A DNA stretch of 64,000 nucleotides from Streptomyces canus 299MFChir4.1 (lineage in GTDB: Bacteria > Actinomycetota > Actinomycetes > Streptomycetales > Streptomycetaceae), in NCBI RefSeq assembly GCF_000383615.1, contig NZ_KB911607.1, positions 1-64,000 of the forward strand, in the 5' to 3' direction. The notes under the pieces were generated by a model, which ran no database searches, was not told the origin of the DNA, and saw nothing but the letters and a program-made list of their open reading frames with translations. How positions within the stretch are numbered: position 1 is the stretch's first letter; each line of letters opens with the position of its first letter. Shown one piece after another: positions 17,172 through 26,400 of this stretch. Position numbers and translations under genes: made by a program.

Positions 17172-18041
17172 TCAGAGCCGGGTGTCCAGGAGCTTGCGCA
17201 AGGGGGGTGAGAGTTCGTGCACGGGGGCTCCGGCGGACTGGGCCCGGGTCAGCTCGTCGAGGTAGCGCAGGGCCTCGCCGGACAGCTCCTGCTGTCGTCT
17301 GCCGAGGCGGTGCCCGGCGATCCAGGTCCAGATGCCCAGGCCGACGAGCAGTACCGAGGCGTACGCCGCCGGCAGGTCCTTGACCACGGCATAGCCGACG
17401 CCGACGGCTCCCGCGACGAGGAGGATCCAGCCCGCCTCGTCGTGCCAGCCGCCGTGCTCGGCGATCCGCTCGTACTCCTCGACCTCGGCCGGTTTGGGCG
17501 GCGGAGCCACCGGAGTGGCTCGTACGCCGGTGGCCGGCGCCCCGGCCGGTGTGGTGTACGACGGCAGCGGGGCCATGTCGAGTTGACCACCGCCCCGGCC
17601 GGTCAGCCAAGTGGGCACGTAGGTCACGGGCGCGCCGTGCGCCAGTGCCGCCGCGAGGACGTGGCGGTATCCCTCCAGGAAGGGGTGGCGGAGCTTGCGC
17701 CTGCCCCGGAGGTTGACCTGGACGAAGGCGGCGAGGGCCAGGATCAGTACGGCGGCCGGGGGCGCGACCGCGACGACCATGTTCTCCGGCTTGCCGGAGG
17801 CGGCCCACACGAGCCAGACGATCCCGACGGCGGTTGCCAGGGAGCCGGCCCAGACGAGCCCGCCGCGAGCGACCCGGCGCAGGGAGGCCTCGTGTTCGGC
17901 AAGGGTGCGCCCGACCGTCTCGTCGTCGAAGTAGTCGTAGCCGTATGTGCGACCGAACTCCCGTACGGCGGCGGCGAGTCGGGGATCCGCGGACAGGGAG
18001 TGGGCGCCGATCGGCAGAAGGCTGCCGGTGGTGTCGTTCAT
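17172..18041 (-). CDS. Four-helix membrane protein of the T7SS locus, unknown function
   Basis: 289 residues. Two transmembrane helices at about 59-80 and 90-110, a Pro-rich cytoplasmic-type middle region, and a second pair at about 207-225 and 230-245. The ATG follows GGGGAGGCGG. It lies 16 bases after the next gene upstream and appears to be the last of a four-gene array with two WXG-like substrates (20791 to 17172). A role as membrane accessory for those substrates is inference from position only. Confidence 0.8.
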   Translation of the reverse strand: MNDTTGSLLPIGAHSLSADPRLAAAVREFGRTYGYDYFDDETVGRTLAEHEASLRRVARGGLVWAGSLATAVGIVWLVWAASGKPENMVVAVAPPAAVLILALAAFVQVNLRGRRKLRHPFLEGYRHVLAAALAHGAPVTYVPTWLTGRGGGQLDMAPLPSYTTPAGAPATGVRATPVAPPPKPAEVEEYERIAEHGGWHDEAGWILLVAGAVGVGYAVVKDLPAAYASVLLVGLGIWTWIAGHRLGRRQQELSGEALRYLDELTRAQSAGAPVHELSPPLRKLLDTRL

Positions 18042-18057
18042 GCTGCAGCCGCCTCCC

Positions 18058-19173
18058 CTATCCGAACACGGAGTCGCCCGGCCCGCGCACCGTGCGGGTG
18101 CAGGGGGCGACCACCTCGACGACGAGCCGCTGCCGGCCGTGGATCAGTGTGACGTTGACACGGTGGCCCGAGCCGCTGTCCGCGGCCAGGGACACGCTCT
18201 CCCCCGGTGTCCCCGCCAGCTTGAGCCAGCCCTGGCTCTGGAAGGTCGTGTCCAGTCGGCCGACGGCGGCGGTGAGTTGCTCCTCCGCCACGCCGTCGAT
18301 CTGCCAGAGATGGCGGGCCGTGCACACCGTCGTCAGGCCCTTGGACCAGCAGTCGGCACAGGTCACCGAGGACACCGCGTTGCCCTCGTCCATCCGGCCG
18401 CGCACGGCGAGACCGTCCAGGACCCGGCTGGAGAGGGAGTAGAGCTCCTGGATCACGGCCGGATCGGGAGCCACGTCCGGGACCGGCTGGGCGAGCGAGA
18501 GGGCGGCCTCCATCTCGGCCTGCTCCTCCGTCGCCCAGTCCAGCGTCCGCACGATGGTCGCGAAGAGCTCCGAGTAGAAGTCCCAGTCCTCCATGCAGGG
18601 CGTGGAGAGCTCGAACGCCAGCAGGTCCGCGTTGTTGGGCAGCGGGATGTAGACCTGGATCTGGCCGCGTGGCACTTCCAGGGGCTCCCCGGTGGGCGAG
18701 GCCTCGGCGGTGAGCGTGAAGGGGGCCTGGCCGATCCGTACGACAGCCTCGGCGTCGCCCTTGCCGGAGGGCAGCGTGCTGATCCGGACGTCGTCCTCGG
18801 GGTAGGCCCGCCGCAGGCCGGTGAGGGCCTCCGACAGGACGTCCTCGGCGGTGATGTCGTGCAGCGGCATGCGGTAGACGGCGACGGTGGCGGTGCTCGG
18901 GCGGCCGTCGAAGTCGAGGTTGCAGAAGCCCGCGTACACGGCTCCGGCGTTGCGCAGGTCGTCGATGATGCTCGCGTAGGTGACGAACATCCGGAACCGG
19001 TCCTGGTCCGTGCCGCCCGGCATGACCTTGTGGACGGTCTCGTAGAGCTGCTCGGCCGCCTCGTCGGCGTCGTCGGTGCCCAGCGGGAGTTCGTGGAAGA
19101 ACGGCGGGACCACCCAGCCGACGTGCAGCGCGAACGGCTCCGTGGCCGGAGCGGCAGTGGTGAGTTCGCTCAT
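18058..19173 (-). CDS. Soluble T7SS-associated protein, unknown function
   Basis: 371 residues, no signal peptide or membrane helix. Composition is that of a folded cytosolic two-domain protein; the sequence has a Cys pair (VTCADCWSKGL) around residue 265. The ATG lies five bases after the stop of the upstream WXG-like gene, so it is co-translated with a putative secreted substrate. By position it might be a chaperone or EspG-like partner, but I see no motif that proves this. Confidence 0.75.
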   Translation of the reverse strand: MSELTTAAPATEPFALHVGWVVPPFFHELPLGTDDADEAAEQLYETVHKVMPGGTDQDRFRMFVTYASIIDDLRNAGAVYAGFCNLDFDGRPSTATVAVYRMPLHDITAEDVLSEALTGLRRAYPEDDVRISTLPSGKGDAEAVVRIGQAPFTLTAEASPTGEPLEVPRGQIQVYIPLPNNADLLAFELSTPCMEDWDFYSELFATIVRTLDWATEEQAEMEAALSLAQPVPDVAPDPAVIQELYSLSSRVLDGLAVRGRMDEGNAVSSVTCADCWSKGLTTVCTARHLWQIDGVAEEQLTAAVGRLDTTFQSQGWLKLAGTPGESVSLAADSGSGHRVNVTLIHGRQRLVVEVVAPCTRTVRGPGDSVFG

Positions 19174-19178
19174 GCTGC

Positions 19179-20432
19179 TCAGGCCGCCAGGGTCTGGTGG
19201 AACTTGTCACCCGAGGCCGGCCAGGGCATCGTCGTGACCTGCGGGGCGGGCTGCGGCTGACCGGTCGCCGGGGCCGGCTGGGTCGAGACCGCGGGCGCGC
19301 TGCCGCCGCCCTCGTTGCCGCCGGAGATCAGGTGGCCGATGCCGAAGCCGGTGGAGAAGCCCTTGACGGCGCCGGTGATGAGCGACGGGTCGACGGCCTT
19401 GCCGAACTTGCCGAGGCCCCAGTTGATCATCTTGGTGCTCATGGGGTTCTTGATCTGGTTCATCATGACCTTGGCGCCGGACGCGAGTGCCCCCGCTTCG
19501 CGGGCTCCGGTGAACAGCGCCTTGCCGCCGGAGATGAGCGCCTTGCCCGCGCCGCCGACACCGGGAATCACACCGAGCGCGTCGAGCCCGACCTTCCACA
19601 TCGGGGCGCCGCCCATCCAGTGACCGGCCATCGCCGCACCCGCGAACGCGACCGAACCCGCGCCCAGGATGGCCGAGGCGACCTGGCCGCCGATCGGGAT
19701 GACGTTGACGACGATGGCGGCGGCGGCGAGCGCGGCGGAGATCGTGGAGAACAGGTCCGCGTTGTCGATCAGGAAGTTCTTGAAACCGTCCCAGGCGCCC
19801 TTCAGGCCGTCCGTGATCTTGTCCCAGACGCTGATGTCCGGCGGCCGGTTGTTCGCGGCCTCGCGAATGGCGTTCTCGGCCTTCGCGGCCTGTTCCTCCC
19901 AGTACTTGCGCAGCGCCTCGGCGTCCTGGATGAGGAGCGTGAGGTCGGTCGCGGCGTCCTGGGCCGCCCGCGAGGCGGAGTCGGCCTCCTCGGAGAGGGC
20001 CTTGGCCTGCTGCTCGGTGAGCTGCTGGAACTGCGCGCCCTCGATCTTGACGTTGACCTTGTCGACGTCGGCGTTCTTCTGGTCCAGCCGCTTGCGGGCC
20101 TCGACCGCGCGCTCCTCCAGGTTCTTGGCCTGGCGCTGCATGGTCTCGAGTTCGTCGTGCCAGCCCTTGAGCGCCCTGGAGCAGGCGTTCATCGACTCGT
20201 GGCCCTGCTGAAGGTACTTGGGCAGTTCGCCGACCTTCTCCTGGAACTTCTTGGCGGCCTCGCCGTCCCAGATGCCGTCGGTCTTACCGATGCCGACGAG
20301 CATCTCGCGCATCTCGTCGAGTTCGTCACCGACGGTCTTGACGTCGTACGCCAGCGACTCGATCGTGTGCAGGTCACCCTTGGCCGGGTTGAACTTCAGT
20401 CCGGGCCAGCTGGGATCGTCGAACATCCCCAT
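19179..20432 (-). CDS. Putative T7SS-secreted protein with WXG-like N-terminal domain
   Basis: 417 residues. The first ~200 form long helices with coiled-coil character and a DGIWDGEAAKKF motif at about residue 52, the helix-turn-helix mark of WXG/LXG-type substrates. A hydrophobic glycine/alanine-rich region (about 220-350) follows, then a Pro/Gln-rich tail. No recognisable toxin domain is present, so it may be a structural substrate or carry an unrecognised one. It has its own GGGGAG ribosome site and follows a 95-residue WXG-like gene, a usual substrate/partner pair. Confidence 0.85.
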   Translation of the reverse strand: MGMFDDPSWPGLKFNPAKGDLHTIESLAYDVKTVGDELDEMREMLVGIGKTDGIWDGEAAKKFQEKVGELPKYLQQGHESMNACSRALKGWHDELETMQRQAKNLEERAVEARKRLDQKNADVDKVNVKIEGAQFQQLTEQQAKALSEEADSASRAAQDAATDLTLLIQDAEALRKYWEEQAAKAENAIREAANNRPPDISVWDKITDGLKGAWDGFKNFLIDNADLFSTISAALAAAAIVVNVIPIGGQVASAILGAGSVAFAGAAMAGHWMGGAPMWKVGLDALGVIPGVGGAGKALISGGKALFTGAREAGALASGAKVMMNQIKNPMSTKMINWGLGKFGKAVDPSLITGAVKGFSTGFGIGHLISGGNEGGGSAPAVSTQPAPATGQPQPAPQVTTMPWPASGDKFHQTLAA

Positions 20433-20503
20433 CGTCTTCTCCCCGTTGTGTGCGTGTGCGGTTTCTCAGCCGCGTGTGCGAGGCGTCTCAGCGGTGGTGC
20501 GGG

Positions 20504-20791
20504 CTACTTCTGGCTGAAGCCCTTCTGCAAATCCTGGTCGGTCGTCTGGTACGCGTCGAGCGTCTTCTGCAGTCCCTCGTGCAGCTGCTTTGCGCCATCG
20601 GCGATCCGCTTGATGCCGTCGCCCCAGGCGTCCTGGAAGTCGTCGCAGGCGTTGTCGAGACCGTCTGTGCCCAGACCCTTGGGACCGACCTTGTTCAGCC
20701 GCTCCTGGGCGCCGCGCATGCGGTCGTCGACCTGGTCCAACCTGTTGATCAGGGTCTTCATACGATCGACATCGATCTGGAAGTCCGCCAT
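20504..20791 (-). CDS. WXG100-like small T7SS protein
   Basis: 95 residues, all helical, with the turn motif AWGDG at about residues 54-58 in place of WXG and no signal peptide. Length and pattern fit the WXG100 superfamily; it probably pairs with the 417-residue protein encoded 71 bases downstream. GGGGAGG ribosome site at eight bases. Confidence 0.85.
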   Translation of the reverse strand: MADFQIDVDRMKTLINRLDQVDDRMRGAQERLNKVGPKGLGTDGLDNACDDFQDAWGDGIKRIADGAKQLHEGLQKTLDAYQTTDQDLQKGFSQK

Positions 20792-20902
20792 CGCCGTGTG
20801 CCTCCCCGTAGCGTGATCAGTGATCGCCGGTCAGACTATCGGAGCAGCAACTTCCGGCCTACCTGGCGATGTTCGCTGTCGCCAATTTGTGGCATGCGCA
20901 TG

Positions 20903-21640
20903 CTAGGCGCGATCCCAGACGTGCAGGACGGCCTGCGCATAGGCCAGCCGGTGGTCCAACCGGGGTGCGGCGAGACGGTACTTACGGCCTGTCTGGTACT
21001 CGATGGCCACCTCGGGCCCATCGGCCGACCGCCACCGTGTCCACGTCGGCGGCTCCATCTCCCAGGCGGCTTCCTTCTTCGCCTCGCCCTTCTCGCCGAG
21101 CAGCAGCCAGAGCGCTCCCTGCGCCGACATGACCGCCCAGCACACGAAGTAGAGGGGGGAGATCAGAACGAACACCGTCCACGCCTTGCGGGTGCCGACC
21201 TCGCCGGTCAGCGGTGCCCCTCCTTGGGCGGGTTGCACGCTCCAGCGCACGCGGCGCGGCCACGGCAGGGTCCGTCCGCCGCGGCGGGTGATCCGGCCGA
21301 TCGGGGCGCCGTCAGCGCCGTAGACCTCGTACACTCCGTCGCCGACGGACCGTACGGAGCTGAGCGGTTCGCCGTTCGGGCCGCTCAGGGTGAACGGCGG
21401 CCGGGTCCGGCGGCCGCCTTGCGGGGCGTCCTGGGGGACGTGGACGTAGGCCAGGGGTTGGCCCTGGGCGGCGGGGCCGGCCTGCTGGACGGTGGTGGTC
21501 GGCTCGCCCGGCGCGGTCCTGTCGTACCTGCGCAGTTGCTTGTTGGGGACGTGGATCACGGTCTCCGCGGGAGCGGGCGCCTGGCCGTACGGCCCCGGTT
21601 GCCGAGCCTGCGGGGCCCGTTCCTGACTGCTGTGGTTCAT
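20903..21640 (-). CDS. Membrane protein with Pro-rich N-terminus, unknown function
   Basis: 245 residues. The first ~80 are Pro/Gln/Ala-rich, then a beta-rich stretch (FTLSGPNGEPLSSVRSVGDG, VYEVYGADGAPIGRI) and one or two transmembrane helices near residues 150-185. Gene isolated in the T7SS region, same strand as the preceding WXG-like genes, 110 bases before them. No function assigned. Confidence 0.75.
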   Translation of the reverse strand: MNHSSQERAPQARQPGPYGQAPAPAETVIHVPNKQLRRYDRTAPGEPTTTVQQAGPAAQGQPLAYVHVPQDAPQGGRRTRPPFTLSGPNGEPLSSVRSVGDGVYEVYGADGAPIGRITRRGGRTLPWPRRVRWSVQPAQGGAPLTGEVGTRKAWTVFVLISPLYFVCWAVMSAQGALWLLLGEKGEAKKEAAWEMEPPTWTRWRSADGPEVAIEYQTGRKYRLAAPRLDHRLAYAQAVLHVWDRA

Positions 21641-21793
21641 TGCCGCCCAACTGTCGCTCCGGTTGACGTGACGGTCGACAGACTCTCAAAAGTGGGTCGG
21701 CGATGTCGCGGGGTGGTCGGCGTCGGCGGGGCCGCGGGAAACTTGTCCACAGAACCTCCACACCATGTCCCGAGGACCAACAGCCCTCCCGGC

Positions 21794-22516
21794 TCAGGCC
21801 CTGCCCTCGCCGCGGCGGGCCCGCCACAGGTCCCGCAGCAGAGCGATCTCCGCCATGTGATGGATGAGCTCCAGGTTGGACCCCCACAGCACGGAGATGT
21901 ACGGCTCGTCGGGCGCGGAGCCGTACGGGTACTGGGAGAAGCCGATCGTGTCGAGCTGTTCCTCGGTGACCCGGCCGACGGCTTCGCGCCAGCGGTCGAG
22001 CAGGGACCAGAACCGCTCCTGGGCCAGGGCCGCGGAGGGGGTGAAGTCGACCAACCGGTGGGGATCGGTGCGGCGTTCGCCGAAGGTCCACTCCCACTCG
22101 CCCGCGAAGCAGGAGTGGAGGTGTCCGAGTCGCCAGGCGATGGTCGTGACCGGGGAGATGTCGGGCTCCACCGGGCCGGTGCGGGCGAGGACCTCCTCGA
22201 CCCGTTCGACGCTCACGCTCCAGTCCTCGGCGATCTTGGCGACGCTCATGCCGTCGGCGGCCTGCCGGGCGACCTCGGCGTACTCGCCCGCGGGGATGTC
22301 CGGGGCGCCCCTGTCGATCACCCACTCGCCGGGACCGTACGCCCTGGGGGTCACCGCCTCGCTCCGGCGCCGGATCGACCAGGAGTCGGGTACCGGCTCC
22401 CAGAGGAATTCCTCGTCGCCGAGGCCTTCGAGCCGTACCTGCGCCCGCTCCCTGACGCAGTCGAACTGGTCCAGCAGCACGCCCAGCCGGTCGGTCCGTA
22501 CGCGTCCGGTCTCCAT
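21794..22516 (-). CDS. DinB-superfamily protein
   Basis: 240 residues. Four-helix DinB/YfiT-like fold is indicated by the N-terminal LLDQFDCVRERAQVRLEGL, the TIAWRLGHLHSC segment with a metal-type His pair near residues 150-152, and the late NLELIHHMAEIALLRDL helix with His pairs. These enzymes are metal-dependent thiol transferases or of unknown activity. GAGGAGAG precedes the ATG. It is divergent from the toxin gene; no clear link to secretion. Confidence 0.85.
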   Translation of the reverse strand: METGRVRTDRLGVLLDQFDCVRERAQVRLEGLGDEEFLWEPVPDSWSIRRRSEAVTPRAYGPGEWVIDRGAPDIPAGEYAEVARQAADGMSVAKIAEDWSVSVERVEEVLARTGPVEPDISPVTTIAWRLGHLHSCFAGEWEWTFGERRTDPHRLVDFTPSAALAQERFWSLLDRWREAVGRVTEEQLDTIGFSQYPYGSAPDEPYISVLWGSNLELIHHMAEIALLRDLWRARRGEGRA

Positions 22517-22733
22517 GGCCCCGCTCTCCTCGCGCCGACGCGTCTCGCCGCGCTCACGCGGAGGCTAGCGACCGCCCCGCGCAGGGCGCGACGGATTTCC
22601 GAGCCCGCCGGTTCCGTTCGGAAAAGTCTGCGCCAACTGAGCCTCAGATCAAGTCATGTGACGTCGGATCAACTTGTTTCCAGGATTCGATCAAAGTTAC
22701 GTTGCCCAGAGAAACTTTCGAACGGGGGCCCTT

Positions 22734-24464
22734 GTGGGTGTAGTCCTGCCGAGCGAGCTGGATGCGGCCCTGGACCTGATAGGCATCAGCTGGCCCAACG
22801 TCGACGAGGACGACTACCGCGACATGGCCCAGGCCATGCGGGAGTTGGCCGACGACATCGAGGACGGCGCCGCGGACGCGCACCGGGCGATCACCGATCT
22901 GATCGGGACGAACGAGGGGCTGGCGATCCAGGCGCTGGAGAGGCACTGGGATGTCGTCAAGGGCAAGCATCTGACCAACCTCTCCGAAGCGGGCCGGGTG
23001 GCGGCGACCGCGCTGGACGCCGTCGCCGTACTGATCGAGGGCGCGAAGATCGCCGCGATCGCCCAACTCGGCATCCTCGCCGCGGAGATCGCGGCCGCCC
23101 TCGCCGCCGCCCCGCTCACCTTCGGCCTGTCCACCCTGGGCGGTATCGCGGGGACGCAGGTCACCCGGATCGCGGTGAAGCGCATCTTCGAGGAGGTGTG
23201 CGAGGAGATCGCCGGGCGGATCATGGAGGTCGCCATGGGCCCGGTCTTCCAGGCCCTCGGCGCTATGGCGGGCGACCTGGTCCTCCAGCTGGGCGGCAAC
23301 GCCCTGGGGACGCAGAACGGCGTCGACCTCGGCCAGACCGCGAAGGCGGGCGAGAAGGGGCTCGGCGAGGGCGTCGACAGTCTCAAGTCGGGCGGGATGC
23401 AGCTGGCCAGCGCGGGCGGCGGCGCGGGCGGTTCGATGCAACTGGCCGGTGCGGGCGGGGACGGCGGGTCGAGCAGTGGCGGCGGCGGTGGCGGTGGCGG
23501 TGGCGGCGGTCAGTTCAGCATGGACCTGGAGTCCTACGACCGGGCGGGCAACGGCCTCAAGAGCGCGGGCGGCAAGATCCGCGACGGCGCCGGCAGCAAG
23601 CTGACCCGCGCGAAGTCCTCGCACGGCCGCGCCCGGGGCAAGGACCCGCTCACCAATCTCCTCGACCCCATGGTCGACGAGGTCATGGAGGGGATCGGCA
23701 AGGGCGTCAAGCGCTCCGCCGCCCACCTCGACGAGAGCATGACCAGCGGCCTGAGCAAGATGGCCAAGCGGCACAAGGGCAACGACGACGACATCGCGAC
23801 CCAGCTCCAGGGCATCACCAAGTCGCCGGGACGCGACATTCCCGTCTACCACCTCGACGACAAGGGCAAGGTCACCCGCATCACCTCGGAGGGGCACCAC
23901 GACCTCACCCCCGACGACCGCACCCGTCTGACCTCGCTGAACCTCCAGGGCGACAGCGTCCCCGAGCGCAAGGCGGGCAACTACCCGCTGCCCGCCAAGG
24001 GCAAGCGGGAGAGCAAATCCTCGCAGCAGGTAGCCTTCGGAAGCACTGATCTCTCGCAGGCCACCAAGACGGCCCGGCAGGCCAACAGTGACTACGGAAG
24101 GACGTCGAAGGGGAAGTTCTCCAGCCGGAACTACGCCGCCGGCCGGTACGGGAAGCAGGGCGCCGATGACGAGTTCATCATCGTCGGCCGCAGCAAATGG
24201 CCTGCCTCGCATTCGGAGCGCCAGGTGGGCATACCGTTCCTCAACGCCGGGACCAAGGACGGGCTGACCGAGCTCTACACCGAACGAGAACCGTGCACGA
24301 CCGGAAAGGGCGCTCAGAACTGCAGCGCCTGGATGTCGGAGTACCTCCCGAAGGACGTACGCGTCTCCCATACCGTCGAATACGGCGACACACCGGATTC
24401 GAAGCAGAAGGGCAACGACGCGATGGAGAAGTACCTGAACGGCATGAACCCGAAGAAGAGGTAG
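22734..24464 (+). CDS. T7SS-delivered polymorphic toxin with C-terminal deaminase-type domain
   Basis: 576 residues. N-terminal WXG-like domain with the NVDEDDYRDMAQAM delivery segment, a hydrophobic helical region to about residue 190, a Gly/Ser-rich linker with a long Gly run (~245-260), then a C-terminal toxin domain of ~130 residues. That domain carries the marks of the nucleic acid/nucleotide deaminase superfamily: HSE at 493-495 (zinc His and catalytic Glu) and PC at 520-521 with Cys530 as the remaining zinc ligands. Target base unknown. The GTG start gives the conserved MGVVLPSELD opening; a TTG 20 codons upstream is less likely. Followed nine bases later by SUKH-4 immunity genes. Confidence 0.85.
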   Translation: MGVVLPSELDAALDLIGISWPNVDEDDYRDMAQAMRELADDIEDGAADAHRAITDLIGTNEGLAIQALERHWDVVKGKHLTNLSEAGRVAATALDAVAVLIEGAKIAAIAQLGILAAEIAAALAAAPLTFGLSTLGGIAGTQVTRIAVKRIFEEVCEEIAGRIMEVAMGPVFQALGAMAGDLVLQLGGNALGTQNGVDLGQTAKAGEKGLGEGVDSLKSGGMQLASAGGGAGGSMQLAGAGGDGGSSSGGGGGGGGGGGQFSMDLESYDRAGNGLKSAGGKIRDGAGSKLTRAKSSHGRARGKDPLTNLLDPMVDEVMEGIGKGVKRSAAHLDESMTSGLSKMAKRHKGNDDDIATQLQGITKSPGRDIPVYHLDDKGKVTRITSEGHHDLTPDDRTRLTSLNLQGDSVPERKAGNYPLPAKGKRESKSSQQVAFGSTDLSQATKTARQANSDYGRTSKGKFSSRNYAAGRYGKQGADDEFIIVGRSKWPASHSERQVGIPFLNAGTKDGLTELYTEREPCTTGKGAQNCSAWMSEYLPKDVRVSHTVEYGDTPDSKQKGNDAMEKYLNGMNPKKR

Positions 24465-24473
24465 CAACAGCAC

Positions 24474-25106
24474 ATGCCCCCGCTCGTCGACCACGCGATG
24501 ATGGAGTCGGTCTTTCCCGCTGAGGAGATCGAGACGTGGGAGGAGGAGAAACTCCCCGCCGGACTGCACGCCTCGGCCCGTACGGTCCTGACCGAGGTCG
24601 GGCTTCCGCACGACCGCAGCTCCTTCTTCCTCCTGGACGGCGCGCTGTTCGAGGGCGAGGACACCCCGGCCGGGTTCCGCCGGTGCGCGGAACTGGACCA
24701 CTTCTCCGCGTACGAGGACATGCCGAAGGGCTGGGAGAACTGGCTCGTCATCGGTGAGATCTTCTACGACGTCGTCGTCCTGGATCCCGAGTCCGGAAAG
24801 GTGTATTGCCTCCCGGACGGCGAGTACCGGGCCCTTCCGCTCAACCGCGACCTCGATTCCTTCGCCTATTTCACCTATCTGCTCCAGGTCGAGCGCCCGA
24901 ACTACGACTACTCGGTGTCCGAGGACGTCGACGATTCGGAGGCCGTGGCGATCTCGCTGCGGGAACGGATGACCGAGGCCGATCCGCTTCCCTTCGAAGG
25001 CGTGGAGCCCGCCTGGTCGGAGGATTTCGACTGGGATGACGAAGACGCTCCCCGTCTGCCCCCGTGGGATGCTGTGCTCTCGAACGTGTACGAGTCCATC
25101 GACTAG
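24474..25106 (+). CDS. SUKH-4 family immunity protein
   Basis: 210 residues. The core IGEIFYDVVVLDPESGKVYC with the following PLNRDLDSFAYFTYLLQVE is the SUKH-4 pattern seen beside toxins of polymorphic systems. Acidic C-terminal tail. GAAGAGG ribosome site; begins nine bases after the toxin stop, so co-expressed. Expected to bind and neutralise the deaminase domain; that pairing is inferred from position. Confidence 0.85.
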   Translation: MPPLVDHAMMESVFPAEEIETWEEEKLPAGLHASARTVLTEVGLPHDRSSFFLLDGALFEGEDTPAGFRRCAELDHFSAYEDMPKGWENWLVIGEIFYDVVVLDPESGKVYCLPDGEYRALPLNRDLDSFAYFTYLLQVERPNYDYSVSEDVDDSEAVAISLRERMTEADPLPFEGVEPAWSEDFDWDDEDAPRLPPWDAVLSNVYESID

Positions 25107-25118
25107 GCGGAACCATCC

Positions 25119-25601
25119 ATGACAGCACCGAGTGCGGACCTTCTTCGCGATGTCGGCATTCCCGCCCGTCCGAATCCCTGGTTCGATTTCGTGGACGGTT
25201 CTCCGGAGCAGGCCAGGACGCTCGGCGACGCCTACGACGACCTGCGCGAGCGGTGGGCGGACCTGCCCGAAGGGGCTGAGGGCTGGCTTCTGCTGGGCAC
25301 GGTGCCCTATGACGACATCGCCCTGGACGGTGTCTCCGGAGTCGTGTACTGCCTTCCGGGCGACGAATCCGAGATCTATCCGCTGAACAAGGATCTCCCC
25401 TCCTTCTCCCGCTTTCTCCATCTGCTGGAGAAGGAGCGCCCGAACTACGACTTCGAGTCGGAACTCGACCATGTCGACCCGGAGAGCGCTGCGACCCGTC
25501 TCACCGAACAGATGCGGGAAATCGACCCGGCCGCGCTTGCGGTGCCCCATTCCCGTTGGCACGACATCCTTGAACATGTCGCCGAACCCGAGGCGAGGTA
25601 A
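25119..25601 (+). CDS. Second SUKH-4 family immunity protein
   Basis: 160 residues with the same core as its neighbour (LLLGTVPYDDIALDGVSGVV then YPLNKDLPSFSRFLHLLEKE), about 50 residues shorter, lacking the acidic tail. Its stop overlaps the next start (TAATG). A tandem paralogue may protect against a related toxin carried by rivals. Confidence 0.85.
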   Translation: MTAPSADLLRDVGIPARPNPWFDFVDGSPEQARTLGDAYDDLRERWADLPEGAEGWLLLGTVPYDDIALDGVSGVVYCLPGDESEIYPLNKDLPSFSRFLHLLEKERPNYDFESELDHVDPESAATRLTEQMREIDPAALAVPHSRWHDILEHVAEPEAR

Positions 25602-26383
25602 TGGCGATGAATGACAGCGATATCCGGCGCATCGGGGAGATCACTCTCCCCCTGAGCGTCGGCCCGTACTTCGTGACGGCCGGGTCCGACCCCGTACGGC
25701 TGCAGGAGTTCGCCGAATCCGTCGACCGTACGGTCGTGCTGGAGGAGTGCCGGGAGTGGGCGCGGTTCGGGTCGGACCGCGGGTTCGAGATCTGTGCCGA
25801 CCAGGAGGGCGTCGTACGCGCCGTGCTCCTCGACTGGACCGAGGACGCGCGGTTCGTGAACGCGACGGCGGAGGCCTTCGCCCAGTCGCTCGCCGCGCTG
25901 GACCAGGCCCTCGCCCAGATCCTCGGCACCGAGGTGCCGCAGGAGGCCGCCGCCGCGTACGCGGAGTTGGAGCAGCGGCTGCGGAATCTCGACCCGCGGG
26001 CGTTCGAGGGACGGGAGCACTGGTGGCCCCTCGTCCTCGACGACATCCGGGACACCGCGAGCGCGGAGTGGTTCACCGCCTTCGAGATCCTCAACGACCA
26101 GGGCGAGAAGCAGATCGTCACGCAGGCCGGTGACATCGGCGTCCACCCGGAGGAAAGGCTGTGGGCCCGGCTGCGGGCCGCGGGCGTGCAGCCGGAGCAA
26201 GTGCTGCGGGTCCACACCGAGTTGGAGGCCTGCTTCATGCCGGGCCACTACTGCTCCCTGTGGCTCGGACAGGTCTTCCCCGAGGCGCAGCTGACCCACA
26301 ACTTCCCCTACGGGGAGACCGCCGAGTCCCGCGCCGAGGGCATCCGGCAACTGCGTGAGGCAGCGGCCGAGCAGCCGCAGTAG
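25601..26383 (+). CDS. SUKH-4-like N-terminus joined to a deaminase-type C-terminal domain
   Basis: 260 residues. The first ~115 residues (LPLSVGPYFVTAGSD ... GVVRAVLLDWTEDARFVNAT) resemble SUKH-4 immunity folds. The C-terminal part carries HPE at 182-184, then Cys211 and Cys218 in EACFMPGHYC, and a THNFPYGET strand; this order lines up with the toxin's HSE, PC...C and SHTVEYGDT. All metal ligands are therefore present, but the Pro before the first Cys is Ala. It could be an active deaminase, a decoy, or an immunity protein with a reused fold. Overlaps the upstream gene by one base. Confidence 0.75.
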   Translation: MAMNDSDIRRIGEITLPLSVGPYFVTAGSDPVRLQEFAESVDRTVVLEECREWARFGSDRGFEICADQEGVVRAVLLDWTEDARFVNATAEAFAQSLAALDQALAQILGTEVPQEAAAAYAELEQRLRNLDPRAFEGREHWWPLVLDDIRDTASAEWFTAFEILNDQGEKQIVTQAGDIGVHPEERLWARLRAAGVQPEQVLRVHTELEACFMPGHYCSLWLGQVFPEAQLTHNFPYGETAESRAEGIRQLREAAAEQPQ

Positions 26384-26400
26384 AGGGGATGCAGCACATC

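Noticed and set aside
22644..25577. 977-codon minus-strand frame over the toxin and immunity genes
   Set aside because: Antisense shadow; no domain pattern, and the plus-strand genes have ribosome sites and known motifs.
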